Made by a program: the position numbers and the translations under genes
Assembly: GCA_016748015.1 (NCBI GenBank)
Contig: JAAOMT010000483.1
Coordinates: forward strand, 214,739-278,738
Origin: Geosiphon pyriformis
Taxonomy: Eukaryota > Glomeromycota > Glomeromycetes > Archaeosporales > Geosiphonaceae
DNA: 64,000 nucleotides
Direction: 5' to 3'
Notes under the pieces: model-generated
What the model was told of the DNA's origin: nothing
Databases searched by the model: none
The model's input: only the letters and a program-made list of their open reading frames with translations
Shown: in pieces, positions 11,901-23,169 of the stretch
Layout of the letters: every line of letters starts with the position of its first letter
Position numbering within the stretch: the first letter of the stretch is position 1

Positions 11901-12922
11901 TATTACCCAAATAGAAAAACCAATCCAAAGTTATAGAGAAAATGTGACCAAAAATGTGACAACATAAAATAACACAGAATAATATGAAAGAACACAAAAT
12001 AATGTGTAATAACTTAGAAAAACATAATACAAAACTCGATAATATATTATAGCATAAAATAACTAGTTAAAACATAGAATAACTAGTAATAATATAGAAG
12101 AACAAAGTGATAACAAAAATAGTAAAGCAATAGCTAGCAAAAATAAAACAATTAAAAAACAATTCTGTAGAACCAAAAAAATATATATAAAAATAAGTAG
12201 TTATAAAAGTTAGAAAAGCATTCAGACAAGAATCAATTTTTTTCTTTTTTATAATTATTACATCTTATAAAAATAAAGGACTTATTTAAAAAACCACAAA
12301 ATTATTAATACATAATTATTAATCATTTTGTGTTTAAATTGAACTAATCTTTGTTTTATACTTTTATTCTAGGACAAATACTCTTAGCATAAATGCCTTA
12401 AATCCTTAATGACTGGACCAATCATGCTTGATTATGGCAATTGATGATATTAATTTATTTATTTTTATTTTATTTTTTTTTACTTTTATTTTTTTTTATT
12501 TTTTATTTTTTATTTTTTTTTTCTTGTAAAGTGGCAACATAGAAAAATTAACTGTCTGGAAATAAACTTCATAATAGCTTGGTAAAAAAAAGAGGCTTCT
12601 CTTAAGTTTAAATATTAACATTATCTTGGTAGCTTACCAGAAAGACAAAAAGATATTGCCAGACTCTAATAACTATACTTATTAGCTTGGAAAAGATAGC
12701 TCATATTACATACAAAAAGTTGCAATACTACAAAACATATTTCTGTGCTTTATAACCAAAAAACTTTATGGGTAAATTTATAACAATTTAACAAATCTTC
12801 TGAGACTGATAATACTGACACAACAAATAAAACTACTGAAAAAAAATCATCAAAAGCTCTCTAGAAACCAAATTTTAAGCACCAAATGTTACTATCATAT
12901 CTCATTAAGTTTATTTATAACA
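11901..12922 (+). repeat. 3' LTR of element A
   Basis: This 1022-bp repeat matches 60-1068. It starts TATTACCC directly after the polypurine tract and ends ATAACA. The array at about 11945-12115, the TATA box (about 12180-12190) and a T-rich tract (12440-12530) are all in the same positions as in the 5' copy. Confidence 0.85.
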
Positions 12923-13123
12923 TTATTATTGTTTTTGCTATAATACAAATTATTTATAATCATCAAAAATATAAATTAGTCTGAAATTTTAAATGATAAT
13001 TTTTACATGTTTTTATTTATATAATTAAATTTTATTGGTTAATATATATGTGTTTTTAATATATTATTTATAATAAAAAATAAGATTTTATATAATATAA
13101 AACCAAATACAGTATTATAAAGT
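12923..13123. other. AT-rich spacer without a gene
   Basis: AT-rich sequence lies between A and the transposase remnant. I see no coding pattern and no clear terminal inverted repeat. It is probably the 3' flank of the DDE transposon. Confidence 0.4.
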
Positions 13124-14640
13124 TTAAATATTATTTAATTTTTCTAATTTTTTAAGAATATTATCTGGAATTCTTCTATACAATTTATACTTTTTTATAG
13201 CATATTTTATTAATTTTTCACTAAGATCTTTTTTATAAAGATTTATATAACACCAATATTTTCTTGAAAATTGTTTAATAGTTATTAAAGATACTGATTT
13301 AAGACTTTTAAGTACTGTTTTTTGTAATCTTTTCCATAAATAATCGTATTTGTTATATGCATATCTTTTAGCAACTTCTTAATATCTTTTAATAAAATTT
13401 AATTTGCAATGAAATTTTGGAAAAAAATATACTTATGTCTCATACTTTTGATTAATTCTTTAATTGTATTTTTTTAAGTAAGAAAATCAAATTTTAAAGA
13501 TATTACTTAACATACACAACAAAAAACTCTTGAAGAATCTTTGATTTTTTCTTTGCATTTTTGACATTCTAATACTAATTCTTTTGATAGCCATTTTTCT
13601 CATTCTATTAATATTTGTTTAATTTCTTTAAACAATTTTTAAAGTTTTTTATCTGAATATATTTCTAGAAAAATCATCAATTATAATTGATTATCTAATC
13701 CAAAAGAAGTATCTCACATTAATGATTGCTTTCTATTTGGATTTAAATTTATTCTGTTTACAATTAAAGCATCTTTATTAAATACTACATAATTAAAGCT
13801 ATTATTAAAAGCAAATATGATTGTACAATTTGAATATAATTTCTTAAAAATTGGAATTGTTTTATATTTAATTTGTTTAAGAAGATAGTCTGCTGTCTAA
13901 TAACCATCTTGATTTATACCAGGTTGCAAATAACATTGTGTCTTTTCCAGTATATTAGAATAGTTTTCTATATTATTTTGTTATAAACATAAATATCTAT
14001 CAATTTAATTAGAAATTCATTGATCATAATTGATCTTCTATTTTCTTTTTTTCTTAGTGACAAATTTCTATGCTTAGCTCATATGTTATGCTTGCTATTA
14101 TTTAAATAAAAAATGCATTCATTATGGATTACAAGAATTTTTTTTTTCTATTAAGTAAGTTAGAATATATTTGATCTATAAATTTATCTTTATACTTTGA
14201 TATATACTTTTCATGCTCATATATTTTTTTTATTTCTATCATAATATAAGTCTTGATAATGTTGTTGGAATAAATAACCAAGAATTTTGAGCTATCTTAC
14301 TGTAGTTATAAGACTAATAGGTTTTTTTTATTATTCTAATATTAAAAAACAATTTATGTTCAATAAATTTTTTAAATATAGCTGAAGTTTTAGTTTTTAA
14401 TCCAAATATAACATTTTTCTGCAATGTTTTCATCCTCAATTATTCTAATTACTTTTTAGTGTTTTCATGTTTTGATATTAGAAACTTATTATTAAGCAAC
14501 TAATACTTTGCAAGATATCAAATTCTTTATGTTTTCTATATACTACTATTAATAAAAACTTTTTAGACAATTTCCAAACTGACATTAATTTTTCAATGTT
14601 TATTATTATCATTTAACAAGGTAAAATATTCAAAAATAGC
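13124..14640 (-). pseudogene. Remnant DDE transposase gene of a DNA transposon
   Basis: Reading the minus strand through stops gives a protein with motifs of a DDE transposase family I recall from fungal genomes. They are: an N-terminal part with FKKFIEHKLFFNI; IHNECIFYLNN (14125-14094, an H-D-E-type motif with Asp changed to Asn); SLRKK; GINQDGY; IFAFNNSFNY (usual FDNS); NRINLNPNRKQSLM followed by a stop in a Trp position, then DTSFG; and a basic end KKYKLYRRIPDNILKKLEKL with a stop at 13124. At least a dozen stops and frame breaks make it dead. It carries no match to the LTR elements and is cut off at 14667 by element D. Confidence 0.65.
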
Positions 14641-14666
14641 TTTTTTTTGTTTATATTCAAAGACAG

Positions 14667-15420
14667 TATTACTTATAGAATATAAAAATTATATATTAAT
14701 ACACAAATTAGCTAATTAGAATAAGATACAGTAAAAATAGAATTCCAGGATTTTTTTCAGAGGAATTGCAGAATTGCAGAATTACAGAATTTCAGTATAA
14801 AAAATTCAAGGAATCTTGTATAACAAAATTTATGTATATATAGTAATGATATTAAAAGCAGAAAGAACAGAATTTTTTAGCTAAAATTCTTAATTTAGAA
14901 CCACCAAGTTTCAATATCTTATATCAATAAAAATATTTATTTTAATCATAATCTATTACCTACTATTAACACTTCATGTTAATAGTAATTAATACTTAAA
15001 TACACTAGACCAATAGCTTTTGATCATGGCTATTGATGGGATACTAACTCTTTCTTGTCTTGGCTTATTTTTTTTCTTTTGTTTTGTTATTATTTATTAA
15101 TTAATTAAAAATTAAACACATAGAGTTATTGATGTCAAAGTAACTGATAAAAGACTTAAAAATAAGAGTAGAATACTCAAGGATTAAAGATAGCTTACCA
15201 GGAGAATTACTGGCTATTATGCTGAGAAAAAAATTTAATGGAATTGCAATTCTGAGAAGTAATGAATAAAACAATACTTAAATCTTTGTTCATTATACAA
15301 AGAACTCAACTAAAACTTTCAGATCACAAAATCTTCAGATAATATCAATTATATCAGCTATTAAGCATCAAGTTATGAATTTGTTATTTGATTTGAGACC
15401 CCAAATAATCACCTGTAACA
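14667..15420 (+). repeat. 5' LTR of element D
   Basis: This 754-bp LTR starts TATTAC (decayed TGTTAC) and ends GTAACA, followed by the primer-binding site TTTGGTGCTT. It has a GGAATTCC-type array (about 14738-14815), a TATA box (14835-14842), a hairpin (14962-14986) and a second inverted repeat (about 15010-15036). The 3' copy is at 54521-54979. The array here is about 100 bp shorter than in the 3' copy. Confidence 0.85.
14962..14986 (+). other. Conserved LTR hairpin, covarying copy
   Basis: ACTATTAACA, a five-base loop, then TGTTAATAGT: a perfect 10-bp stem. In I and G the same stem reads ACTATCAACA and TGTTGATAGT, so a C-G pair became T-A on both arms. It sits downstream of the TATA box and is probably transcribed. 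Confidence 0.6.
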
Positions 15421-16079
15421 TTTGGTGCTTTTTGTGAGGTATAATCCTACAGAAAACTAGCACCAGTAGCAACCATTTAAAAGTGGCAGAATCAAAAATA
15501 ATAGGAACAAACTATTTAAGATTTGTCAAATCTTTATTCCAATATTACTGTTAATGCTTGAGATTAACCAGCAATTACTTATTAACAGAATTAGCCTTTA
15601 ATTTTTACATCAATGAAAGAATTTTATTGTATCTAGAAAAATCAGTAAATACTGAATTCACAAAAGAAAATTTCTATAACAAATTAATTCAAAACACCAG
15701 TTTACTAATAATTTATAATTTTGCATTAATCATTATGGAAATCAATAAAAAAATCAAAAATTACACCCAACAAAAATATTCAATCATCTATACAAATAAG
15801 AGTAAAAGAAAACTACAAACTCCAACAGTAATTTTTCAAAGAATACAACCACTTATTTGGAAAAAACCAAGAGTCAAATCACCAATTTATTTATCATACC
15901 ACTATATACTTGGAAGTATCATCAATATTTCATCAGTAGGTGCATTTATATCAAACATAAAAACACCAGTAGCTCGAATCTCATTCCCAAATAAACAATC
16001 AAAAGCTGACCTATTAGGAACATACAGTAAGTATTTTGAAGAATTTAAATCATAATTACCTATGCCATCAGAATTTCGA
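15421..16079 (+). pseudogene. gag N-terminal part of element D
   Basis: After the primer-binding site and leader comes an open stretch of 165 codons (15558-16055). It starts MRLTSNYLLTELAFNFYINE, the Gag start shared with F and G. It keeps EFTKENFYNKLIQNTSL, NYTQQKYSIIYTN, KLQTP and a C-terminal LLGTYSKYFEEF. The TAA after EFKS replaces a codon that is also a stop (TGA) in F, so both probably come from Trp. Function: structural Gag N-terminus. It is cut by F at 16080 and continues at 36138. Confidence 0.7.
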
Positions 16080-16162
16080 TGTTACACTTAGAAAAAAAAA
16101 ATAAGACATAATAAAAAAAAAGAAAATACATGATTATAAATTAGCTAATTAGAATAGAAAGA

Positions 16163-16312
16163 GAGAAAAAAAGATTTTTTAGGAAATCTTGAATGTTTTA
16201 AAAAATCCAGGATTATTTAAGAAATCCAAGATATTTCAGAAAAGTTGAGAATATTTCAGGAAATCTTGGATGTTTTAGGAAATCAAAGATTTTACAGAAA
16301 AATCTAGCAAAA
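16163..16312 (+). repeat. U3 short tandem array, F type
   Basis: Six or so imperfect copies of a roughly 22-bp unit close to GGAAATCTTGGATGTTTCA alternate with variants such as GAAATCCAAGATATTTC, which is partly self-complementary (GAAAT...ATTTC). The array repeats in the 3' LTR (about 35300-35445). It ends about 30 bp before the TATA box. Confidence 0.75.
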
Positions 16313-16540
16313 AAAAAATTTCTTGTGTAAAAAGAATTATGTATATATAGCAATAGTATTAAAAGCAGAAAAAAGACAGATTTCACTCAGAATAGAAATT
16401 TTTATCCCTATCTCTACTTTATTACTTTAAGAATAATTACTATTAACCAAAGTAAAAAACACCAAATATTAAATAAAACTATACTTGTTATTACATCATA
16501 TATGTTACTATTACTTGATTGAAAATCTGATTCAACTCTC

Positions 16541-16567
16541 TATTATCAACATAAAATGTTGATAATA
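16541..16567 (+). other. Conserved LTR hairpin, F copy
   Basis: Two perfectly complementary 12-base arms, TATTATCAACAT and ATGTTGATAATA, flank a loop of AAA. The same stem-loop is present in the LTRs of B, D, G, H and I with changes in loop and outer pairs. Confidence 0.65.
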
Positions 16568-17018
16568 TCCAATACTTAATTACATTGGAACAATAGCTTT
16601 TGATTATGGCTATTGACGAGATACTAATTGTTTTTGCCTTGACTTAATTTCTTTATTTTTTTTATTTTATTTCTTTTGTTGTTTCCATGTTGTTTACTAA
16701 TTGATTAAGAATTAAGTACTAAGTTACAAACATCATAAAAACTGGTAAAAGACTCATGAAACAAGGGTAAAACACTCATAGAATTAAGAATAGCTTACCA
16801 GAAAGATTACCAGTTACCATGCTAAGAAAAAAATTTGATGAAATTGCAATTCTAGAAGGCTACTAAAAACAACCAGAGAATCTCTGTCTATTATACAAAG
16901 AACTCAACCAAAACCTTCAGATCATCAAAACCTTTAGATATTACCATCATAACAGCTATTGAGCACTAAGTTACAGGTTTGTTATTTGATTCAAAATTCC
17001 ACATAATTATCTGTAATA

Positions 17019-19000
17019 TTTGGTGCTTTTTGTAAAATATAATCTTACAGAAAACCAGCATTAACAACAACTATCTAAAAGTGGCAGAACCAGAAAGGAT
17101 AGAAACAAACTATTTAGGATTCACCAAATCCTTATTTCAGTATTATTGTTAACACTTAAGATTAACCAACAATCATCTATCAGCAGAATCTGTCTTCAAC
17201 TTCTATGTTAACAAAAGAATCTCATATTTGCTAGGAATACCAGTAGAAACTGACTCAGCAAGAGAAAATTTTTACAATGAACTAATTCAAAACACCAGTC
17301 TACTAACAAATCATAATTTTACAGCAATCTTTACTGAAATCAATAGAAAAATTAAACATTACACTCAACAAGAATATCCTATTACATATACAACCAAAGA
17401 TAAAAAAAAACTACAGACATTAGCAGTAACATTCCAAAAAATACAACCACCTAGATAAAAACAAGAGTCGAATTACCAACTCATTTATTATACCACTACA
17501 CACCTGGAAGCACTATTAACATTTCATTAGTAGGTGCATTTATATTAAACATGAAAACACTATTAGCATGGATACTATTTCAAAGTAAACAATCAAAAGC
17601 CAACCTATTAAGAATCTACAGCAAATATTTTAAAAAATTTAAATTGTGATTACCAATGCCATCAGAATTTCAATTACTGCCATTTCAACCAGATTTCGGA
17701 ACCACAAGTTCTTGGGAGATAATGGAATTGGAAAAAGAGAAAGACAACAATCAGAAATTTAATTATCAAAATTCAATTGTAGAAAACCCAAAAATTGAAA
17801 CTCCAAATATTCAAACTCAGCAAAATCAGAACAATCCCAATTCTAATACTATTAATCAACACTTATCTCCAGTAATTGTGATTAATCAACCACCTATTGA
17901 ACTAATTGCTAAACCACTACAGCAGCCAATATTATTTCAGCAATAACCACAACAATTACTTCAACAATTACCACAATAACAGCAACAAATTGTAGTACTA
18001 ATAACATATACATTAATTGCAAAATTAAAAAACTTTACTGGTAAAAAAAATGATGCCCAAGCATAAATAAATAACATCACCAAAGCAATTACAGCTAATA
18101 ATTGGAATGATGCTAAAGTCTTTCAAGTGATCCTCTACTTTTTTTAAGATACTGCCAATTTATGATATTAGAGTTTAACCACTAAACCACAAACTTTCCA
18201 GGAATTCAAACTTGAATTCTTGAGATATTTTAGCAACAATAATAGTATTAATTGCCTAGCTAATATCTTTACCACTATTAAGCAAGAAGAAACTAAAGCA
18301 GTCACTACTTACCTAAGATGCTTTTACAAAAATCTGCACCAAATTCAAGTCATCAACATTGACTATTTTATCATAGTTCAAATCTTGAATTAATTAATCT
18401 GTGGATTATGCAGCAGCATCTTACAATATATATGTCTATTACATCCAACTACTCTTTAAGCCACAGTCATCTAGACCAAAAATTTTAAATTTGCTAAATT
18501 CAAAGCTAACCATGCCCAAACTATTAATCTAATAATGAACAGATCATCTAACTTGAACTTAAAATTGAAGCAATTCAGTAAGTCAATTAATCAAAAATTG
18601 GAAGAATATTTAGCTGATAATTGAGCAATTTATTAACTCTTACAGTGATGCAATAATTAAGAAAATACAAATTGTTTCTAAAATCAGTTGCATCTATTAT
18701 TATTGACCAATCAATAGTGGCAGCAAAAAATGTATGTTTGTTACTATTGTGATAAACAAAGATATTTAAGAATCGACTGCCAATTAAAGATAGATAACCA
18801 ATAATCAGAAAATCAAAATCAAAACTCCAATCATAGATTTCAAACCCTGAACTATGCTAACAATCTATTAACTGAACCATATCAATATTAGTTTTATTAC
18901 TCACAAATTATGCAGCCAATTTATCAACCACCCATTTATTAATCAGCAACATTCATAATTTATCAAACCTTACCACCACAAATAATTTATCGAATCTTAT
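17019..19000 (+). pseudogene. gag remnant of element F
   Basis: Decayed Gag. The N-terminal part (about 17150-17458) reads FYVNKRIS, TDSARENFYNELIQNTSLL and HYTQQEYPITYT. The Pro/Gln/Asn-rich linker is open at 17656-17946. The capsid-like part follows (about 18000-18620: NNIT, ITANNWNDAKVF, FLRYFSNNNSINCLANIF, QEETKAVTTYL). The zinc knuckle near 18733-18780 reads CYYCDKQRYLRIDC: the His is Tyr, so it would not bind zinc normally. Several TAA, TAG and TGA codons interrupt it. It is in the same order as D and I. Confidence 0.7.
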
Positions 19001-19189
19001 TAATTCAAATATCATCATTAAATTCAGCTTACCTAACATTTAGAAATCAAAGACTGAGAGTTATCCATATTCAACAAAACTGGAGATCAGCAATTGTTAT
19101 ACATCAACCAATCCCCAGTTCATTAATTCTATAATCAGAATCATAACAGTGGAGTTTGAGAACCAGATATATTCAAAACTAGAATTTTC

Positions 19190-19876
19190 AGAACTATTTA
19201 AATCTTCTGATTACCCCAAAAGACACCATATCCAACAACCTAGAAGCCAACCAAAAACCATTTACCAGTAATATACCTCCAGCAATCATTACTGAAGATG
19301 AATTACTTGCAGCCATCTTTCTCTTTGAACTTAAGAAATTAACAACACCTCTTTTTAGTGAAGCTGTTCTCAATACCAAACCCATTACTGCAATATACAC
19401 TGATACCAACATCAATAGTTAGTCCATCAAACTGATTTTTGACAGCAGATCAGCAGGCAGTATCATTACATAACAACTCATAAACCAATTAAATCACCAA
19501 GTTAATTAAGCTGACAGTACCAAAATTATTACTGCTGATAGAGCTACCAAAACTTCAATCAGTAAAATTGATGACTTCTCTTTTGAAATCAATGGCATCA
19601 CCATATCCATTAAAGTTCTAATCATAGAAGCCACCCAATACCAAGCTCTTATTGGTAACAATTGGCTGGCTAAAGCTAATATTGTATTCAATTGAACCAT
19701 CCAAGAATTGCAGTTTAGTCAGAACAGCCAGTATACACAAGTACCAGCAATGTGTAATTACTTCAAGACTACTGACATGTCAGCACCACTCATTAAATTT
19801 AACAAAGAAGAAAAAAAACTGACCTGAAAAGCCTATTAAATTTTATGGGCTGATGAAAATTACAACAAATTGCTGC
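19190..19876 (+). pseudogene. Retropepsin remnant of element F
   Basis: The frame reads DELLAAIFLFELKKL, TKPITAIYTD, then KLIFDSRSAGSIIT (Asp codon 19441-19443), so Asp-Ser is kept but Gly became Arg. IITADRATK, IDDFSFEI, then EATQYQALIGNNWLAKAN follow, matching the protease of E. Stops are few. The region is cut at 19876 by E, and the cysteine-rich module resumes at 29836. Confidence 0.72.
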
Positions 19877-20462
19877 TGTTACTGGAGGTTTTTGGTCTTT
19901 TTTCTTGAATGTTGTAAATGTCTATTGGTTGCAAATTCACGTTTTCTAGAAGTAGTTGAACCTCCAGTACTAAATTTATCTTCAAATTATTTTCTATAAT
20001 TTGAACTGCTGGGCTTATAAGTGGAATGGCCAATTCCATGCCAGTTACTTTGTGTAGTTATGTTGTAGTAAACATCAACTCTTTTCCAAGAATTGCTCAT
20101 CTGGAAGCTCACCAAAATGTGTAGTTACTTTGCTGTAAAAGTCAACTCTTCTACAAAAATCTTGTCTGTAGGCTACTCTAATGATTATAGTAAAAAAATA
20201 AAAGAAAATAAAAGAAATATAAAAGAAATTGAATTCTGTCAAGGGAAACGTTTTCTATCCAGGCCTGGAGTCACTAATAGTTTACTGAAATTGGTAGCTA
20301 ATCAATTTCAAAATGTTAGTTGGATTTTGGGGGTTTTCCAACTGCAATAATTAAAAAATTTGGTTTTTCAAATTATTTGATATTTTTTTTTTTTTGTGTG
20401 TGTAAGAATAATTCTAAGTAATAAATCTAAAGTAAGATACATTTTCTTGAAGAGAAAAGCTC

Positions 20463-20472
20463 TTTTTTTATA
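20463..20472 (-). promoter_or_regulatory. TATA box of the E LTR
   Basis: TATAAAAAAA on the minus strand lies about 120 bp downstream of the tandem array. It is the probable core promoter by position. The 5' LTR copy is near 29413-29423. Confidence 0.5.
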
Positions 20473-20589
20473 CAACTTGTTGTAGTACTAGTTTATGAAC
20501 TTGTACTTTTTCTCTTTGCTCAAATTTTGGCAAACTAAAGATACATTTTGATGGACTACAAGTTATTTCACTGAACTATTGATTAATTT

Positions 20590-20692
20590 GGGTAAATTAT
20601 TCATAATCTCGGCAAATTTCTATAAATTTCGGTGAATTTCTTATAAATTTCGGTGAATTTCTGTAAATTTCAGCGAATTTTTGAATGTTACA
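20590..20692 (-). repeat. U3 short tandem array, E type
   Basis: About five copies of a 20- to 21-bp unit, each containing AAATTTCGGTGAATTT or a close variant, which is nearly palindromic. The partner array in the 5' LTR is at about 29540-29642, where several CG dinucleotides became CA or TG. Confidence 0.75.
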
Positions 20693-20864
20693 AAGTTCAG
20701 AATATTGTGTAATTTGATCATTCTACTTTCTATTATACTAATTAGATTATTTAATTGAATTGTGATATGTGATAATTGATTAAATAATAAATGATAATTT
20801 GAAATAATATTAATATATTAATTAATTATAGGAATTATAAGAGTAATTTCATGTTAATTAATAG

Positions 20865-21521
20865 CTAAAATTTTACTGATAACATAATCTCCTTCTCAAA
20901 ACTGAGCTCCATCGAAGTCCAAGCACTATCTGTGATATTGAGATAGTGATCTAAAATAATTGAAGTAATCTGGTCTGAAAATTGTTGAAATTTCAGTTCT
21001 GTGAGTTTGCCAATGTATTGAACTTTCATTGGTTGTAGTATTGGATTTTGTAGAATATTTTCACAAGTATTAAACAAATTATAGAGTCTAAAAGCTGTTC
21101 TAAGTTTGTAGCGAGTGTTTGTTGGTCCAGCTGCTGTTTTGAATTTATTATGAATTTGTTTTTGTATAGCTTCAGGAGTGAGATTTGTTGTTTCAAGTTC
21201 CAGTTTTCGTTCATAAAGTGTCTTTCTAATGTAAAAGTATTTATAGATAGGGGTGTGTTCATTGTTCTGTTCATTGAAAAGTAGTAGAAGTTTTTGTTGT
21301 ATTGTAGCATTTGGTGGAATGTCAATAGGAGCAATTAAAAGATTTTTTTTTAGTGCTTGCTTCAAAAGTCTTGGTAACCTATTTTCAGAGTGACTTCTTG
21401 TTTTTTTTCTATAGGGGTGATAGTTTTGTAAATGATTTACTACTGGAGCTGTGGTTTCTTTCTGAATGTAATTAATTTGACTTCTATTAATTGTTATGGA
21501 TAAGTCAGGAAGTGTTTTCAA
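20865..21521 (-). CDS. Third ORF of element E (218 aa, unknown function, intact)
   Basis: An uninterrupted 218-codon ORF follows pol (which stops at 21718-21720) after about 200 bp. It starts MKTLPDLSITINRSQINYIQ and is basic, helical-looking and Leu-rich, with no signal peptide or membrane segment, so it does not look like an Env. The central part (RLYNLFNTCENILQN, then VQYIGKLTELKFQQF) aligns with the third ORF of G, D, H and F (RLHTGF, ILLNTAMNTVTVNQMGKI). The polypurine tract is inside its last codons, and the stop lies in the LTR. Being intact in a copy whose pol is broken suggests a short time since insertion or simply a small target. I do not recognise the family. Confidence 0.6.
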   Translation of the reverse strand: MKTLPDLSITINRSQINYIQKETTAPVVNHLQNYHPYRKKTRSHSENRLPRLLKQALKKNLLIAPIDIPPNATIQQKLLLLFNEQNNEHTPIYKYFYIRKTLYERKLELETTNLTPEAIQKQIHNKFKTAAGPTNTRYKLRTAFRLYNLFNTCENILQNPILQPMKVQYIGKLTELKFQQFSDQITSIILDHYLNITDSAWTSMELSFEKEIMLSVKF

Positions 21522-21717
21522 GGCTAATATTAACTTTTGGGATATTTGTTGAATATTTCAGGGAATAATTATGATAAAATTGACTAATTATGAAAAGAGA
21601 GAATAAAGAAAATTATTTTTCAATATGGAGTTTTTATTTGTTTTTGGGTTTGGGTGTTTTTTGTAATTATTTACTATTTTTTGTTTTTGTGTTTTTATTA
21701 AAGAATTATTGTAAAAT

Positions 21718-23067
21718 TTAAGTGTTCAAGTTTGGTTGTTGTTCTATTATAATTATTGGTTCTAAATTTCGGGGAATATCTTCAGGATTAATTAAAAAGG
21801 AATGTGTACCAATTTGTGGAATTAATGGTTCAGGATTGTTTCTCGAATGATAGTGTTTCAATTTGTCTCCATGTGCAACTTTTGCTAGTATTTTATCATC
21901 AAGTCTTAACTTGTATGATCTATTGCCTAAAATTTCGTGAATATAAAATGGTTCATCCCATTTGTTTTCAAATTTTCCACTCTATTGTTTTTTAGTCTTA
22001 GTTCTGTGTAAAAGAACTTTATTTCTAACTTTAAATTCATTAATAATGGGTGGTAATTTGTTGTCATGTCTTTCTTTTTGTTGAGCTTGAAAATGTTCAA
22101 TGTGAGTTGCTGCTATCTTTCTTTTTCCTTCTAGTGTACTGAAAAGAGTGTAGGCCTTTCTTTAAAGTGTTTCTTGAAAGTTTTCTTCATTGATTGGTTG
22201 CACTGGGTATGTTTCTACTGTGAAATTATTTGGTAATATTGCTGTCTTTCCATAAGTAAGGTCAAATGGTATGTGTTTTGTAGTATCTTGTTTTAGTGTT
22301 CTGTATACTAGTAACACTAATAGAATAAAGATATCCTATTTCTGCTCAAAATCTGTTGAGACTTTGGCCAATGATTCACACAATGTTCTGTTGAAACATT
22401 TTACAAGTCCATTTGTTTGAGGGTGATAAGGTGATGATAGAGGTCTTTTGATATTGAATTATTCACAAATTTCTTGTATCAAGTTGTTCACAAAATGTGT
22501 TCCTTGATCAGATAAAAGTTCAATTGGACATTCATGTCTACAAATAATGTCTTCATAGATGAAATTTGCTACTGATTTTGCATCTGCTTTTTGGATGGCT
22601 CTAGCTTCAGGCCATTTAATAAGATAATCTACTACTACTGCAATATAGCAATTTCCTTGGATTGTGATAGGTAATGGTCCGACTAAATCAATTCTAACTC
22701 TGTCAAATAGTTGTCCAACTTTGATTGGATTTAAAGGTTCTGTGAGGCGAGTTCCTCCTCTTTTTTGATAACTATCACAAGATTCTACATATTGTCGAAT
22801 GTCTTTTTGCATGTAAGGCCAAAAATAATATTCAAAAGTTTTTTGAATTGTTCCATCTCTTCCCAAGTATGCTGAAGACAGATCTGTGTATATGTTATAT
22901 AAAATTGTTTCTTTTTCATTTTCCTGTACTAATCTAAGTGGTTGGTTTGGGTTTTTACAATTTTTGTAATAAATTTTGTTGTGGTATATAAAATATTGTT
23001 TGGATTGGTATTGTAATCGATGTTTTTCACTTGAGGACCAATTTTCTGGCATGGTGAGAGTTTTCAA
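21718..23067 (-). pseudogene. Integrase of element E, catalytic residues lost
   Basis: The 202-aa open part (22459-23067) holds the N-terminal finger, where the first His is Tyr (SAYLGRDG) and the second Cys is Tyr (CDSYQ). It continues with RVRIDLVGPLP (first catalytic Asp kept), DYLIKWPEARAIQ and LLSDQGTHFVNN (second Asp kept). Downstream, after a stop, the motif GLVKCFNRTL shows Lys in place of the catalytic Glu. The C-terminal part (about 22000-21720) has the GPY/F-like segment WDEPFYIHEILGNRSYKLR and ends PEDIPRNLEPIIIIEQQ. Each listed change fits C-to-T or G-to-A. It would not integrate DNA. Confidence 0.82.
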
Positions 23068-23169
23068 ATAGTTTTTAATGTTGTTGTAGTTTTTTGGATC
23101 TATTGTTGTTGATTTTATTGTTTGTTCTACTGTTAAGTTTGTTGGTGTTAATGTTGGTATTAATATTGT

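Larger units (their letters stand above)
60..12922 (+). mobile_element. Element A: old Ty3/Gypsy-type LTR retrotransposon, split by B
   Basis: This is a full-length but heavily decayed element on the plus strand. The direct LTRs are 60-1068 and 11901-12922. Its order is Gag, protease, cysteine-rich module, dUTPase, RT, RNase H, integrase and third ORF. It is interrupted in RNase H by element B (6688-9580). Stops occur every few dozen codons, and most sit where the other copies have Gln (CAA to TAA) or Trp (TGG to TAG or TGA). It is the most divergent family in the window. No primer-binding site like that of the other elements is recognisable after its 5' LTR. Confidence 0.85.
16080..17018 (+). 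repeat. 5' LTR of element F
   Basis: This 939-bp LTR begins TGTTAC and ends GTAATA (decayed GTAACA). It carries an AGGAAATCTTGGATGTTTC-type array (about 16163-16312), a TATA box (16342-16348), a perfect hairpin (16541-16567, two 12-bp arms with a 3-base loop), a second inverted repeat (16591-16617) and the U5 arm (16961-16976) that can pair with the primer-binding site (17011-17028). Confidence 0.88.
19877..20884 (-). repeat. 3' LTR of element E
   Basis: 1008 bp, from TGTTAC to ATAACA. It has the same length as the other copy, with no indel in the first ~480 bp. It contains a TATA box (20463-20472, read on the minus strand) and an AAATTTCGGTGAATTT-type array (20590-20692). The last codons of the third ORF run into it (to 20865). 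Confidence 0.92.

Noticed and set aside
12923-14660. Host gene between A and D
   Set aside because: The only coding pattern there is the decayed transposase. No introns, start or intact frame could be supported.
20865-21521. Third ORF as an envelope protein
   Set aside because: There is no signal peptide, no membrane segment, no Cys-rich ectodomain and no cleavage site. Only its position is Env-like.
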